Of a stretch of DNA of 64,000 bases, positions 15,491 to 25,248 are shown one piece after another. This stretch comes from Phycisphaerales bacterium UBA7800. GTDB taxonomy: Bacteria; Planctomycetota; Phycisphaerae; Phycisphaerales; Phycisphaeraceae. A program made the translations under genes and the position numbers. The notes under the pieces were generated by a model, which had not been told where the DNA came from, made no database searches, and saw only the letters and a program-made list of their open reading frames with translations. Every line of letters starts with the position of its first letter. The first letter of the stretch is position 1. Location of the stretch: assembly GCA_002480565.1 (NCBI GenBank), contig DLCK01000028.1:1-64000 (forward strand), written 5' to 3'.

Positions 15491-17692
15491 ATGAAAGCTA
15501 TACCAAGAATGAATGTTGCTAAGTCCTTTTTGTTTTACTGTCGTCTACTCTTGATCGCTTGTGCCATACAGGGTGTAACGAATACCCCAGCCCACGCAGC
15601 GGAGGATAAATTAGCGACGACGGAGTTGCTGCCGTTTGATAAGTTTGATGAATACCTGCCTGGTGAAACCTTGCCTCACCCATGGCATACGATTGGCCAG
15701 TTCAGTGACAACTTGAAAGTCCTGTTACAACCTTGGGCCGAATCGCGTGTCACAGGCAATTTGTACTCCGGTAAAGGTGTCGAAATTTTCGACAACAGTC
15801 CAACCGATGGGCAAGGTATCGGCTTTGGCATGACCTTCACGCAAGCGCCAGTCGGGCCGATCCTGTTGGCGTTTGATTACCGCGTGGATAAGCGCGTTGG
15901 TGAACCTGACTCTATCAAACTTGCGGTACATCTTGGCCGTGGTGTGGAACATGGTCTTGAACTTTTGGCAACCGTCAAAGATGGTTTGCAGATCAAGACC
16001 TTCGATGGCAGTTTGTTGAAACTCTATGACTGTGAACCAGCACGTTGGTATCACGTTTCTGTCGTAGGCAACACGCAGTCTACGGATGTGAAAATCAGCA
16101 TCACGCCACATACCAATCCCAAAAAAGTTGGCTTCCGTTCCATGCCCAAACCCGGTCCCTATGTGGATGTCAAACTTGCTCATTCTTTGGGGCAACCCAC
16201 CGATGTCACGTTTACATCAGTTGCAGAAGCTAAGGCAACGGGAGCATGGAACATTGACAATGTCTGTCTTGCCGGTGAAGTGACATCGCCGCGTGAGCGT
16301 TGGTGGCCGTTTGTGCCTGACTTGTCGAATGCTGATCCCAAACGCAAGGTGTTTGCGTACTACTTCCCGCCCTTTGGTGCAGGTCGCATGGACGGTGATC
16401 CGACTTTGGGTTGGGCATTCTGGTCTTGGCAGAACTTGGCTTATGACTTGGATCCACGTCGTCGGGATGCCGGTTGCAAGATGCAGTACATCGCCATCCC
16501 CCGTGTGCCGGATTTATCTGGTGACAAGTATCGCGCCAAAGAAATTGAAATGCAGGAGGAAGTGAAACTCGGGCAGATGATGGGCATGGATGGTTTTATC
16601 ATGGACTTTAACCATAAAACCGCTGGTGGCTGGAATTGGTTTAACATGATCGGGGATAAACTCCTCGATGCTGCTGCCAAAACCGATGGCAAGTTTTCGG
16701 TCATCCCTGCAATCTATTCCTCATCATCGGGCAGTGGAGTCAATGGTGAAGCTGACGCTGGCTGTACCCCGCAGCAGTATGCAGAACACGAGCGTACACT
16801 TAAGTGCCTCAAGCATCCGGGGACTTTTAAAAATGAAGATGGCAAAGCGGTCATGAGCATGTGGCTCACTGAACGGCACAGCCCCAAGTGGTGGTCCCAA
16901 TCGCTGGACTTGCTGCAAAAGCAAGGCGTCCCCGCTGCATTGTTCACGCAGTTCAACTCAATGGGAAAGATCAAGGAGTTTTCACCCATCGCTTATGGCA
17001 TGGGACATTGGGGCCCGCGTGCTCCGACGGATTATGGTTGGTATAAGGCAGCCAGACCCTACACCGATGTACTTGCTTATCCCATTGTCGCTCAGGATGC
17101 ACGCACGCGCGGTGCCAGTCTCGTTGAAGCACAGAACAGTCGAACTATTCGCAAACTCTGGATGGATGCCATCACCATGAAAGCGGATTGGGCGGTGATC
17201 AATACTTGGACGGATTACACCGAGCAGGCACAGATGCCTTCGACTGCCATTGGGTTTACGCTTTTCGATCTCAACGCCTATTACACGCAATGGTTCAAGA
17301 CCAGGAAGCAACCTGCGATTGTCCGTGATGTGCTTTACTACTGTCACCGTCGCCAACATACAGACGCGCCGCAGATGCATGGCGTACGTTGGAATTTTCA
17401 CAAGGACATGAATATCAACGATTCGCCGGAGCATAACGAGATTGAACTGCTCGCGTTTCTCAAGGAACCGGGAACGTTGCTGATCAATGTCGATGGTAAA
17501 ATACATCGTCACAAAGCAGACGCCGGTATCACCAGTTTTATGGTGCCACTGCCAAAGGACAAACGTTTCGTCCCGTATTTCGCGGTCGAACGTGATGGCA
17601 GCCAAGTCCTCGGTGGCAAGGGGCGGTACACCATTTACGACAAAGTCGATTTCCCCAATTTGTTGTATCACTATGGCGCGATTGTGAAATAA
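15491..17692 (+). CDS. Secreted GH71-like glycoside hydrolase, copy 2
   Basis: A 733-residue paralog of the preceding gene with the same domain order: signal peptide ending THAHAA-type at about 35, a beta-sandwich (FDEYLPGETLPHPWHTIG) and a GH71-like barrel (VFAYYFPPF, MMGMDGFIMDF, MGHWGPRAP, NTWTDYTEQAQMPSTA), then a small C-terminal beta domain. Long blocks are identical to copy 1. The main differences are a shorter insert after YYFPPF (DPTLGWAFWSW without the preceding loop) and an extra loop near the C-terminus (HKDMNINDSPEHNE). An alternative start is ATG 15509. It is the last gene of the LacI-pilin-GH71 unit and ends six bases before the convergent YpdA-like gene. Confidence 0.7.
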   Translation: MKAIPRMNVAKSFLFYCRLLLIACAIQGVTNTPAHAAEDKLATTELLPFDKFDEYLPGETLPHPWHTIGQFSDNLKVLLQPWAESRVTGNLYSGKGVEIFDNSPTDGQGIGFGMTFTQAPVGPILLAFDYRVDKRVGEPDSIKLAVHLGRGVEHGLELLATVKDGLQIKTFDGSLLKLYDCEPARWYHVSVVGNTQSTDVKISITPHTNPKKVGFRSMPKPGPYVDVKLAHSLGQPTDVTFTSVAEAKATGAWNIDNVCLAGEVTSPRERWWPFVPDLSNADPKRKVFAYYFPPFGAGRMDGDPTLGWAFWSWQNLAYDLDPRRRDAGCKMQYIAIPRVPDLSGDKYRAKEIEMQEEVKLGQMMGMDGFIMDFNHKTAGGWNWFNMIGDKLLDAAAKTDGKFSVIPAIYSSSSGSGVNGEADAGCTPQQYAEHERTLKCLKHPGTFKNEDGKAVMSMWLTERHSPKWWSQSLDLLQKQGVPAALFTQFNSMGKIKEFSPIAYGMGHWGPRAPTDYGWYKAARPYTDVLAYPIVAQDARTRGASLVEAQNSRTIRKLWMDAITMKADWAVINTWTDYTEQAQMPSTAIGFTLFDLNAYYTQWFKTRKQPAIVRDVLYYCHRRQHTDAPQMHGVRWNFHKDMNINDSPEHNEIELLAFLKEPGTLLINVDGKIHRHKADAGITSFMVPLPKDKRFVPYFAVERDGSQVLGGKGRYTIYDKVDFPNLLYHYGAIVK

Positions 17693-17698
17693 ATTTGA

Positions 17699-18751
17699 TC
17701 AACTCTCAGGCATCTGATCGGTTGGCGGGGTTTCTTCCTTCATGTGGACATAGGCCAGAGGATTGATGCGTTTGGGATCTTTGCCAAATAGGTCTCGCAT
17801 GATTTTGACGACATGGGAATGCGCATTTTCAATAAAGAGCTTGAAGCTGTTCTGCGTTCCTGCTGCAGCAGTCCCCGCGACATAGAGTCCCGGAAGGTTG
17901 GTCTGCATGGTTGCTTCGTCGTAGGCTGGTCCGTGGTTAGGACCTTGGATGTGTACGCCTGCCTGTTTAAGCAGTGACGTGTCCATTTCGTAACCTGTGA
18001 GTAGCAGTACAAAGTCAGCATCGACCTGTTCAATGCCATCGACTGTTTGTAGCGTGACTGATCCTGGCGTGATTTGAGTGACCGTGGATTGAGGGTAAAA
18101 CGGAATCTGCTTGATTTCAATAAGCCATTGGATTTCCGGTTGCAACCAATATTTGATACTCCGCTCGCTGAATTTTTCACCACGATAACTCATGCTGACT
18201 TTCGCGCCGGCACGGTGACAGCGGATGGCGGCTTCGACTGCTGAGTTCTTGCCGCCGACGATTAACAATTTCTGATTGAAATATTTGTGCGGTTCATCAA
18301 AGTAATGACTCACGTGTGGCAAGTCTTCACCGGGCACATTAAGCATCCGGGGTGAATGCATATCGCCGATACCACAGATCACATTTTCAGCTTGATAGGT
18401 GTCCTTGTCAGTTACCACTTCATATTGATGTGGGCCAAGGGAATTGATTTGGGTGACTTTTTCATAACAGTTGATCTTCAGTTGAAACTGCTGAACGATT
18501 GTTCGTAAATACGTCAGATATTCTTCTCGTGTCGCTTTGGATTGATCCACCGTTTGCAATGGGACGCCACAGATACTGATGCGATCCGGCGAACTGAAAA
18601 AATGTGATTGTCTTGGATACCAGCTGATGGTCTGACCGACTTGCCCTGCATCAAACTGTCGATATGTGATGCCTGCCTGTTTAAGATTGACGGCCAACTC
18701 CAGACCAATGGGACCGGCACCGATGATGATCGTGGAAACGGATTGTGACAC
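17699..18751 (-). CDS. ypdA: YpdA-like FAD-dependent disulfide reductase
   Basis: A ~350-residue NAD(P)H/FAD oxidoreductase of the YpdA (bacillithiol disulfide reductase) family. The N-terminal FAD-binding motif is IIIGAGPIGLE, followed by the YpdA-type WYPRQSHFFSSPDRISICGVP and GTREEYLxYLR-like blocks. A second nucleotide-binding motif is LLIVGGKNSAVEAA, and the C-terminal FAD block is LYVAGTAAAG. GGAGGT at 18758-18763 lies too close to ATG 18757 but is exactly six bases from GTG 18751, so GTG is the chosen start. Whether this organism makes bacillithiol cannot be told from the window. The gene is convergent with the GH71-like copy. Confidence 0.85.
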   Translation of the reverse strand: MSQSVSTIIIGAGPIGLELAVNLKQAGITYRQFDAGQVGQTISWYPRQSHFFSSPDRISICGVPLQTVDQSKATREEYLTYLRTIVQQFQLKINCYEKVTQINSLGPHQYEVVTDKDTYQAENVICGIGDMHSPRMLNVPGEDLPHVSHYFDEPHKYFNQKLLIVGGKNSAVEAAIRCHRAGAKVSMSYRGEKFSERSIKYWLQPEIQWLIEIKQIPFYPQSTVTQITPGSVTLQTVDGIEQVDADFVLLLTGYEMDTSLLKQAGVHIQGPNHGPAYDEATMQTNLPGLYVAGTAAAGTQNSFKLFIENAHSHVVKIMRDLFGKDPKRINPLAYVHMKEETPPTDQMPES

Positions 18752-18996
18752 TGACATACCTCCAGAATGGACCCGCAACAGCTTAACACAATATCATGGG
18801 GTTGAAAGTGTCAGATATTGAGATTGTCTGGCCTGAAATGTGATTGTTTTGTCTTGTTTTAAGCTGTTTGAACTTTTGCGTTTCAAATGCTTCGGCTGCT
18901 TCTGTTATAAACCGCTTGACCCTTTGATTGGGATGATGGACAATTGGTCTATTACCAACACGCCCTGTATCCCCCCAAATATCCGAGGTGAGTTCA

Positions 18997-20928
18997 TTGC
19001 GTTTAAACCGCTTATTGTCGATTGCCATGTTGCTTTGTCTAGCTGCTCTGGTTGCATGTGAAACCAAGACACGCCAGCAACCTGACTCTGCGCCGCCACC
19101 AGCCCCGTTTATTGGTCCGCGGTTTCTGCATGGTTCGGTAGGGTCCATGGCAAAGCTCAGAGGTTATGAACCCCAACTGGTCTCCGGTTTTGGGTTGGTC
19201 GTTAATCTCCACGGGACCGGTTCAGCGGACGTGCCGGAATTTCTACGCCGTCGACTCATCAATGAAATGTCACGCAAGGGCATGGGTAATCCAAGACTCG
19301 ATGCCAAGGCATGGTCACCTCGCCGCGTGCTAGCCAGTCGCAACACCGCTGTCGTCGCCGTCTATGGCCTGATCCCACCAGGTGCGGTCGTTGGCACCAA
19401 CTTCGATATCTGGGTCAGCGCCCTGCCTCAAACTCAAACCACTTCATTACTCGGTGGCCGCCTGTTTACCACCGAACTCTCGCTGGATGGCACCAATCCC
19501 AATATCTCATTTTCCAAGCCCTATGCCAACGGATTTGGTGATACCTATGTGAGTCCCGTCACAACAGTCACCAGTGAATCACTCAAGTTCTCACACCAAC
19601 GCACCGCCGTGATCCTCTCAGGTGGCACGGTTACCATGGACCGCAAATTGCAGCTTGTTCTTAACCAACCCAGTTGGGCACGCAGTCGACGGATCGCTGA
19701 CCGTATTAACCAAATGTTTGAACGTGGTGCGATCGATCGGGATCAGACTGCCAAGCCCCAGACAGATTTACTCATTGATATTCATGTCCCCAAAAGGTAT
19801 GCCGACGATGTGGAGCACTTCCTGGAATTAATCCAGCATCTCTATGTCCAGGGCGGCGTGGATTTCGAACCGATCCAGGCAAGACAGCTTGGCACCGTCC
19901 TTGAACAATTCCCGCATCAAGCCAATCGTGTTACCTTGGCGTGGCAGGCATTGGGACGAACCGCCATCCCGCCGATCCGTCACTATTACGATAATGCCAA
20001 TATGACCGTGCGACTGGCAGCATTGGAAGCTGGCACCTTTCTTGAAGACGGTTTGGCAGTTGAACCCTTGGTGAATCTTGCCAATTCTCCAGATGTCCAG
20101 GTACGCACGCGCGTGGCCAGACTACTCGTTGAGCATCCACGCAGTGCCGCAGCCACCAATACCATTCGCCATCTGCTTAATGATCCAAGTGATCAAGTGG
20201 CCATCACTGCCTATGAGACGTTGTCCAAACGGCGTGACCCATTATTCATCCAGCGAAAGATCATGGGCGAGGGGACAGAGTTCAAGTTTATTCTTGATAT
20301 TGTTGAAGCTCAGCGACCGCGTATTTACATCGGCCAAGGCAAGACGCCACGGATTGTGATCTTCAACTCATACGCAGGTTTCAATACCCCGGTGGTAGCT
20401 TCGCTGTGGAATAGCCGCCTGATGATCAAAGCCATGGAACCCCAAGCACCGCTGGAGGTTTACTACAGCCCGTGGATCGGCCCGGATGAAGCGGTCAAGG
20501 ATGCCCAGATATTCAAGATCGCTCCAACCGTCGCCAATCTGGTCTTTCTGCTGGCGCAAAGTCAGTCAATCAACAACCCAACCAAGGGGCTGGCATTGGG
20601 TTACAGTGATGTTGTGGATGCCATTTACACCTTGGATAAGCAAGGTAAACTCATGAATAAGCTCATCTTCCAGGAAAATCCCTTGGCTGTACAAGTCCAG
20701 GAAGCCCGTAAGATTGAGTTCAGCCCATCACGTCCCGAAACGGCTGTACCTGGTCAACCTGACACCAATCTGGACCTCCCGACAGTCGGTCCTGATGCCA
20801 TGGATAGCGGTTTGTCGCCATCATTGAGGCCGGAAATCGGGTCGGATCGTAACAATCAGGCAGCGACAAATGAAAAATCCCCAGCAGATTCCGGTCAATC
20901 CGGTATGGGCGCCGTGCCTTTGCCATGA
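18997..20928 (+). CDS. FlgI-like lipoprotein with HEAT-like repeats
   Basis: A 643-residue protein. TTG 18997 is chosen because GAGGTG lies six bases upstream. An in-frame GTG at 18988 overlaps that ribosome binding site. A lipoprotein signal ends in AALVAC (Cys about 21). Residues ~45-240 resemble the flagellar P-ring protein FlgI (LVSGFGLVVNLHGTGSADVP, LASRNTAVVAVYGLIPPGA, ALPQTQTTSLLGGRLF). Residues ~300-400 read like HEAT repeats (VRLAALEAGTFLEDGLAVEP, VQVRTRVARLLVEHP). A third beta-rich domain and a disordered tail end the protein. True FlgI is ~360 residues with a Sec signal and no HEAT repeats. No flagellar genes are nearby, so a structural ring role outside the flagellum is possible but unproven. 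Confidence 0.8.
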   Translation: MRLNRLLSIAMLLCLAALVACETKTRQQPDSAPPPAPFIGPRFLHGSVGSMAKLRGYEPQLVSGFGLVVNLHGTGSADVPEFLRRRLINEMSRKGMGNPRLDAKAWSPRRVLASRNTAVVAVYGLIPPGAVVGTNFDIWVSALPQTQTTSLLGGRLFTTELSLDGTNPNISFSKPYANGFGDTYVSPVTTVTSESLKFSHQRTAVILSGGTVTMDRKLQLVLNQPSWARSRRIADRINQMFERGAIDRDQTAKPQTDLLIDIHVPKRYADDVEHFLELIQHLYVQGGVDFEPIQARQLGTVLEQFPHQANRVTLAWQALGRTAIPPIRHYYDNANMTVRLAALEAGTFLEDGLAVEPLVNLANSPDVQVRTRVARLLVEHPRSAAATNTIRHLLNDPSDQVAITAYETLSKRRDPLFIQRKIMGEGTEFKFILDIVEAQRPRIYIGQGKTPRIVIFNSYAGFNTPVVASLWNSRLMIKAMEPQAPLEVYYSPWIGPDEAVKDAQIFKIAPTVANLVFLLAQSQSINNPTKGLALGYSDVVDAIYTLDKQGKLMNKLIFQENPLAVQVQEARKIEFSPSRPETAVPGQPDTNLDLPTVGPDAMDSGLSPSLRPEIGSDRNNQAATNEKSPADSGQSGMGAVPLP

Positions 20929-20943
20929 TATGATGTGATGGCT

Positions 20944-20960
20944 TGCGAACAGTGTTCGCA
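20944..20960. other. Perfect palindrome between the FlgI-like gene and smc
   Basis: TGCGAACAGTGTTCGCA has seven-base arms around AGT. It lies 16 bases after the FlgI-like stop codon, without a T tract. It may be an RNA hairpin or a protein binding site. The three-base spacer differs from the four-base spacer of Gram-positive LexA boxes. Confidence 0.45.
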
Positions 20961-21147
20961 GGTGGTGCACGGGACTTGATCGTGCTATTGGGAATAGAGC
21001 TTCAGGGAAGAAGTGCTTCTTTGGGGATCGGTCACCATAGCCCAGCGATCAGGAATACGCATGCATCCTGAGTATCCGACAATTCAACCGGTGGATGATC
21101 CGCCGGCAACGCCTTGCGTTACATTTTTCGACATGGAGGTCGAGCCT

Positions 21148-24100
21148 ATGCGTCTTGCCAAGCTCACCGTTTGTGGGTTTAAATCTTTCGCAGATAAAAC
21201 CGAAATCATTTTTGACCAACCGATCACCGGCATTGTCGGTCCCAACGGCTGTGGTAAGTCCAATGTCGTCGACGCCATCAAGTGGGTCTTAGGCGAACAG
21301 TCCGCCAAGAGTCTCCGCGGTGGCGCGATGATGGATGTCATCTTCAATGGTTCATCCGCACGCAAGCCCTCAGGTATGGCGTCGGTCACCTTGCATTTTG
21401 AAAATCCAATCAACAAACCAACAAGTGATGGCGAATCACCCAAACGCACGCTCAATGTCGATGCGGATATGGTGGCTGTCACCCGGCAGCTTTACCGAGA
21501 TGGTTCCAGTGAGTATTTGATCAACCGCAAGCGCGCCCGCCTGCGCGATATCCGTGAACTGTTCATGGACACCGGTGTGGGCACCGATGCCTACTCCATC
21601 ATCGAACAGGGCAAGGTCGATGTCATGCTTCAAGCCAATGCCAATGAGCGGCGGCAGATTTTTGAAGAAGCAGCAGGCATCAGCAAATTCAAAGCCCGCA
21701 AAAAAGAAGCTCTCCGCAAACTCGACCGCACGGATAACAATCTCACCATCTCGCGTCAGCGTTTGGAAGATACCGAAAAACGGCTGCGCTCCGTGAAGAT
21801 TGCTGCCACCAAAGCCAAGAACTATCAGACTTATGCGGATCGTCTGCGTGAATTGCAGATGCAGTATTACCTTGCAGATTATCACCGCCTGCAGACTCGC
21901 TTAGTCGAGGTGATGGAAACCTATATCCAGGCGCAAGCCGACCGTGATGCTGCAAACCGTAAGCTTGAAGAGCATCAGGAAGCCATCGAAACCGCACAGG
22001 TCGATGTGCAGGCCATTGCTGCTGAACAAAAGCGCATCGAGCATGACCGTCTGGGACGCAAGTCCGAAATGGAACAGTCTCAGCAACGTGCTTCCATGTC
22101 GCAACACACCCTTGATGATCTTAAGCGTCAGATTCAACGCGATGCCCAGCGACTCGAAGAGTTGGCCAAGCGTGCGACCGATCTGGAAGCTGAGCATCAA
22201 CAGCAGATCGCCAAGGTTGCTGAGCTTGAAGAGGCTCAGAAATCCGCCTCTGCGAAGTTGGAAGAAGCTCAGAAAACGCACCGTGATCTGCAACATTCGC
22301 TCAACGAAAAACGTTCCGTGTTGGAAGACGAAAAGGCTGGCATTGTCAGCATGATGCGTCGCTCCAGTCAGTTAAACAACGAAATTAACTCGCTTGAAGC
22401 TTTCTCCAAAAACCTGGTCAATACTCGCGTCAAACTCGATGAACGTGCTGCGAATATCTCACAGGAACTTGAGCAACTGCTTAGCACCCGTGATGAAGCC
22501 AACAGCAAACTGGACTTGGCCAAAAATCTCATCGAAGAAGAGACCGCCAAAGTTGAGCAACTCAAGCAGCAGTCCGAACAACTTGGTGGCCGACAAAAGG
22601 AATTGACCCAAAAATTGGCCACCGCCAAGGAAGACCGCAGTGGTCTGACCTCACGTCGAAGTTTATTGCAGGAAATGCAGGATAAACAGGAAGGTTTGGC
22701 TGACCCGGTTAAAGCGATCCTTGCCCGCAAAGCTTCCCGCAAGTCCGGCGATACGGAACATACCTTTGACTTTGTCCGTGGCGTGCTCGCGGAAATGATC
22801 GAAACCGATGTCGATCATGCCACCATGGTTGAAGCAGCCCTTGGCGACTATCAGCAGGCTATGGTCATAGACCGCATGGCTGATCTGACCAACGATAATG
22901 AGGCTGTCTCGGCATTGGCCGGACGGGTGACCTTCCTGGCTGTCGACCAATTCGGCTTGCCCATCACCAATAAGACCGTCAAGACGCATGGCCAATCCTG
23001 CATCATGGATTTGATCCAGTTCCCCGCAGAAGTCTCGCCGCTGATCTGGCGACTGCTCGGACGTACGCTGATTGCTGACGACTTGGCGCAAGCCCGACAA
23101 CTCCGTGAGCAGTTGCCCGATGGCTATCGCTTTGTCACCCGCAACGGTGAAATCCTGGAAGTCGATGGCAGAGTCCTCGCGGGTCCCACCGGCTCCAAAA
23201 TGGGGGGCATGATTTCACGCCGATCCGAACTGGTTCAACTCCACGAACAGATTGCCAAACTCGACGAAGTCATCACCGCAGACCAGCAGCAACTCATCGA
23301 AGTCGATGATCGTGCAGCACACATTGAAAAGGTCTCCAGCGAACTACGCAAAGCCATCAGTGAAGCCAATACCGTCAAGATCCAACTCTCCTCGAAACTT
23401 GATAGTCTCAATTCACAGATCGGCAAGCTCGAAAAAGAACAACCCTCTCTGGCTGCAGAAACTCAGCAGATTCACAATCAGCTTAAGGAAGCTCAGGAAA
23501 AACGCGAAGGTCGCGCAGAGGAAGCCCGTAAACTCGAAGCCGACTCCAAAGCCCGTGAAGATGCGGTGACAGAACTCAACGCTGGCATCAAAGAGATCGA
23601 ACAACAGGTCGAAACCGCCCGTGAGTCTTTGACTACCATCCGCGTTGAAGCGGGGCGTTTTGGCGAGCAGCTGGCATCATCACAACGACAAGTCCGCCAA
23701 CTGGAAATCGCCCGTCAGGATGTCAAGCGTCAGCATGATCTGCTTGCCCAACAACATGAGCAGCATCAAGGTCGCATCGGTGATCTGGAAGCCACCATCA
23801 CCCAGGCCACCGAGCAGGCTCAGACGGCCAAGGCAGCCATGCTCGAACTCGACACCGCTCTGGAAGAAATCAAAGTCCGTGCAGCCCAAGCCAAGGAAGC
23901 ACTCAAAGCCGTTCAAGTCGAAGTCGATGGTATTCGCACGACTGTCCTTAAATTCGAGAAACAGATTCACGAACTTGAAATCGCCAAGCGTGAAGTCGAA
24001 GTCAAAATTGACAACGTCACCCAGCGCACTGTCGATCAATTGGAACTGGATGTCGCTGAAGCCTATCGCAATGCACTCAACGATTGGGAGCAGGCCAAGC

Positions 24101-25185
24101 AGGATGCACAGGAAGAACTCGAAGCTCAGCAGGTCGGTGCCAATCGTCTTAAACAGCTTGAAGACGAAGTGAAATCCGAAGAAGCATCCGATGATGATTT
24201 TGAAGACGAAAACGCCCCGCAGCAAGTCCAGCCGGATGCCGTCCCCAATCCATTTGAAATTGAATGGAAAGCGGTCGAAGCAGAAATCAAGGAACTGCGT
24301 GGCAAGATCGGTCGCCTGGGTAACGTCAACATGGACGCCATCGCCGAACTTGAAGAACTCGAAGGCCGTCACGATAACCTTGCTCAACAGGTTCAGGACA
24401 TCGAAGATGCCAAGGAAGATTTGATCAAGCTCATTGATGAGATCAACGAAAAATCACGTGACCGTTTTGAACAGGTGTTTAACGAAATCCGCGAGAACTT
24501 CGCAGGTCAATCCGGCATGTTCCGCAAGATCTTCGGTGGTGGTAAAGCCGACATCTTCATGGTGCCCGACGACGAAGGTAATATTGATGTCCTTGAATCG
24601 GGCATCGACATCGTCGCCCGTCCCCCCGGCAAAGAACTCCAGTCGATTAGTCTGCTCTCCGGTGGTGAAAAAACCATGACCGCAGTGGCACTGCTGATGA
24701 GTATCTTCCAGGCCAAGCCCTCGCCATTCTGCGTACTCGACGAAGTTGACGCTGCACTTGACGATGCCAACGTCGAACGCTTTACCCATGTGGTCAAGAG
24801 CTTCCTGGATCACAGTCACTTTATCATCATCACTCACCATAAACGCACGATGGCATCCGCCGACGTGTTGTACGGCATCACCATGCAGGAACGCGGCGTC
24901 TCCAAACGCGTGAGCGTCCGCTTCGATCAGGTCTCCGGCGACGGCAGTATCGACGCCCAAGCCATCAAGGACGACAAGACTCCACAAGCCTATGATGATG
25001 AACCGATCACAGCCATCGAAGATGATGCGACGGACTCAGCACCGCAAAGTGAAGAACCCACCTTGGCCCAACAACTCGCCTCCATGCGTAAAGGCAAAGA
25101 CGCCATCCGCATCGGCAGTGTCGGCCAGGATAAAGTCGAGCCTACAGGCGAGACATCACCGCAGACTGCTGATGTACAGGTATGA
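21148..25185 (+). CDS. smc: Chromosome segregation ATPase SMC
   Basis: A 1,345-residue SMC protein. ATG 21148 is the start because GGAGGT lies eight bases upstream and the conserved N-terminus MRLAKLTVCGFKSFADKT begins there. Walker A is GPNGCGKS (31-38). A long coiled coil rich in Glu/Lys/Gln is interrupted by the hinge (about 515-685). A second coiled coil follows. The C-terminal head has the signature LLSGGEKTMTA (about 1168) and Walker B FCVLDEVDAALDD (about 1192), and a disordered acidic tail of ~90 residues ends it. It is longer than the usual ~1,180 residues because of the tail and extended coils. No scpA or scpB is in the window. SMC dimers organise and segregate the chromosome. Confidence 0.96.
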   Translation: MRLAKLTVCGFKSFADKTEIIFDQPITGIVGPNGCGKSNVVDAIKWVLGEQSAKSLRGGAMMDVIFNGSSARKPSGMASVTLHFENPINKPTSDGESPKRTLNVDADMVAVTRQLYRDGSSEYLINRKRARLRDIRELFMDTGVGTDAYSIIEQGKVDVMLQANANERRQIFEEAAGISKFKARKKEALRKLDRTDNNLTISRQRLEDTEKRLRSVKIAATKAKNYQTYADRLRELQMQYYLADYHRLQTRLVEVMETYIQAQADRDAANRKLEEHQEAIETAQVDVQAIAAEQKRIEHDRLGRKSEMEQSQQRASMSQHTLDDLKRQIQRDAQRLEELAKRATDLEAEHQQQIAKVAELEEAQKSASAKLEEAQKTHRDLQHSLNEKRSVLEDEKAGIVSMMRRSSQLNNEINSLEAFSKNLVNTRVKLDERAANISQELEQLLSTRDEANSKLDLAKNLIEEETAKVEQLKQQSEQLGGRQKELTQKLATAKEDRSGLTSRRSLLQEMQDKQEGLADPVKAILARKASRKSGDTEHTFDFVRGVLAEMIETDVDHATMVEAALGDYQQAMVIDRMADLTNDNEAVSALAGRVTFLAVDQFGLPITNKTVKTHGQSCIMDLIQFPAEVSPLIWRLLGRTLIADDLAQARQLREQLPDGYRFVTRNGEILEVDGRVLAGPTGSKMGGMISRRSELVQLHEQIAKLDEVITADQQQLIEVDDRAAHIEKVSSELRKAISEANTVKIQLSSKLDSLNSQIGKLEKEQPSLAAETQQIHNQLKEAQEKREGRAEEARKLEADSKAREDAVTELNAGIKEIEQQVETARESLTTIRVEAGRFGEQLASSQRQVRQLEIARQDVKRQHDLLAQQHEQHQGRIGDLEATITQATEQAQTAKAAMLELDTALEEIKVRAAQAKEALKAVQVEVDGIRTTVLKFEKQIHELEIAKREVEVKIDNVTQRTVDQLELDVAEAYRNALNDWEQAKQDAQEELEAQQVGANRLKQLEDEVKSEEASDDDFEDENAPQQVQPDAVPNPFEIEWKAVEAEIKELRGKIGRLGNVNMDAIAELEELEGRHDNLAQQVQDIEDAKEDLIKLIDEINEKSRDRFEQVFNEIRENFAGQSGMFRKIFGGGKADIFMVPDDEGNIDVLESGIDIVARPPGKELQSISLLSGGEKTMTAVALLMSIFQAKPSPFCVLDEVDAALDDANVERFTHVVKSFLDHSHFIIITHHKRTMASADVLYGITMQERGVSKRVSVRFDQVSGDGSIDAQAIKDDKTPQAYDDEPITAIEDDATDSAPQSEEPTLAQQLASMRKGKDAIRIGSVGQDKVEPTGETSPQTADVQV

Positions 25186-25248
25186 TGCGATGGTTTGAAA
25201 TCCAAAAATGAGATAACCCACAAGACCGTATTGCTGAATTGTGGTTCG

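Noticed and set aside
20944..20960. LexA (SOS) box before smc
   Set aside because: The GAAC...GTTC halves are three, not four, bases apart, so it does not fit the known consensus. Listed only as a palindrome.
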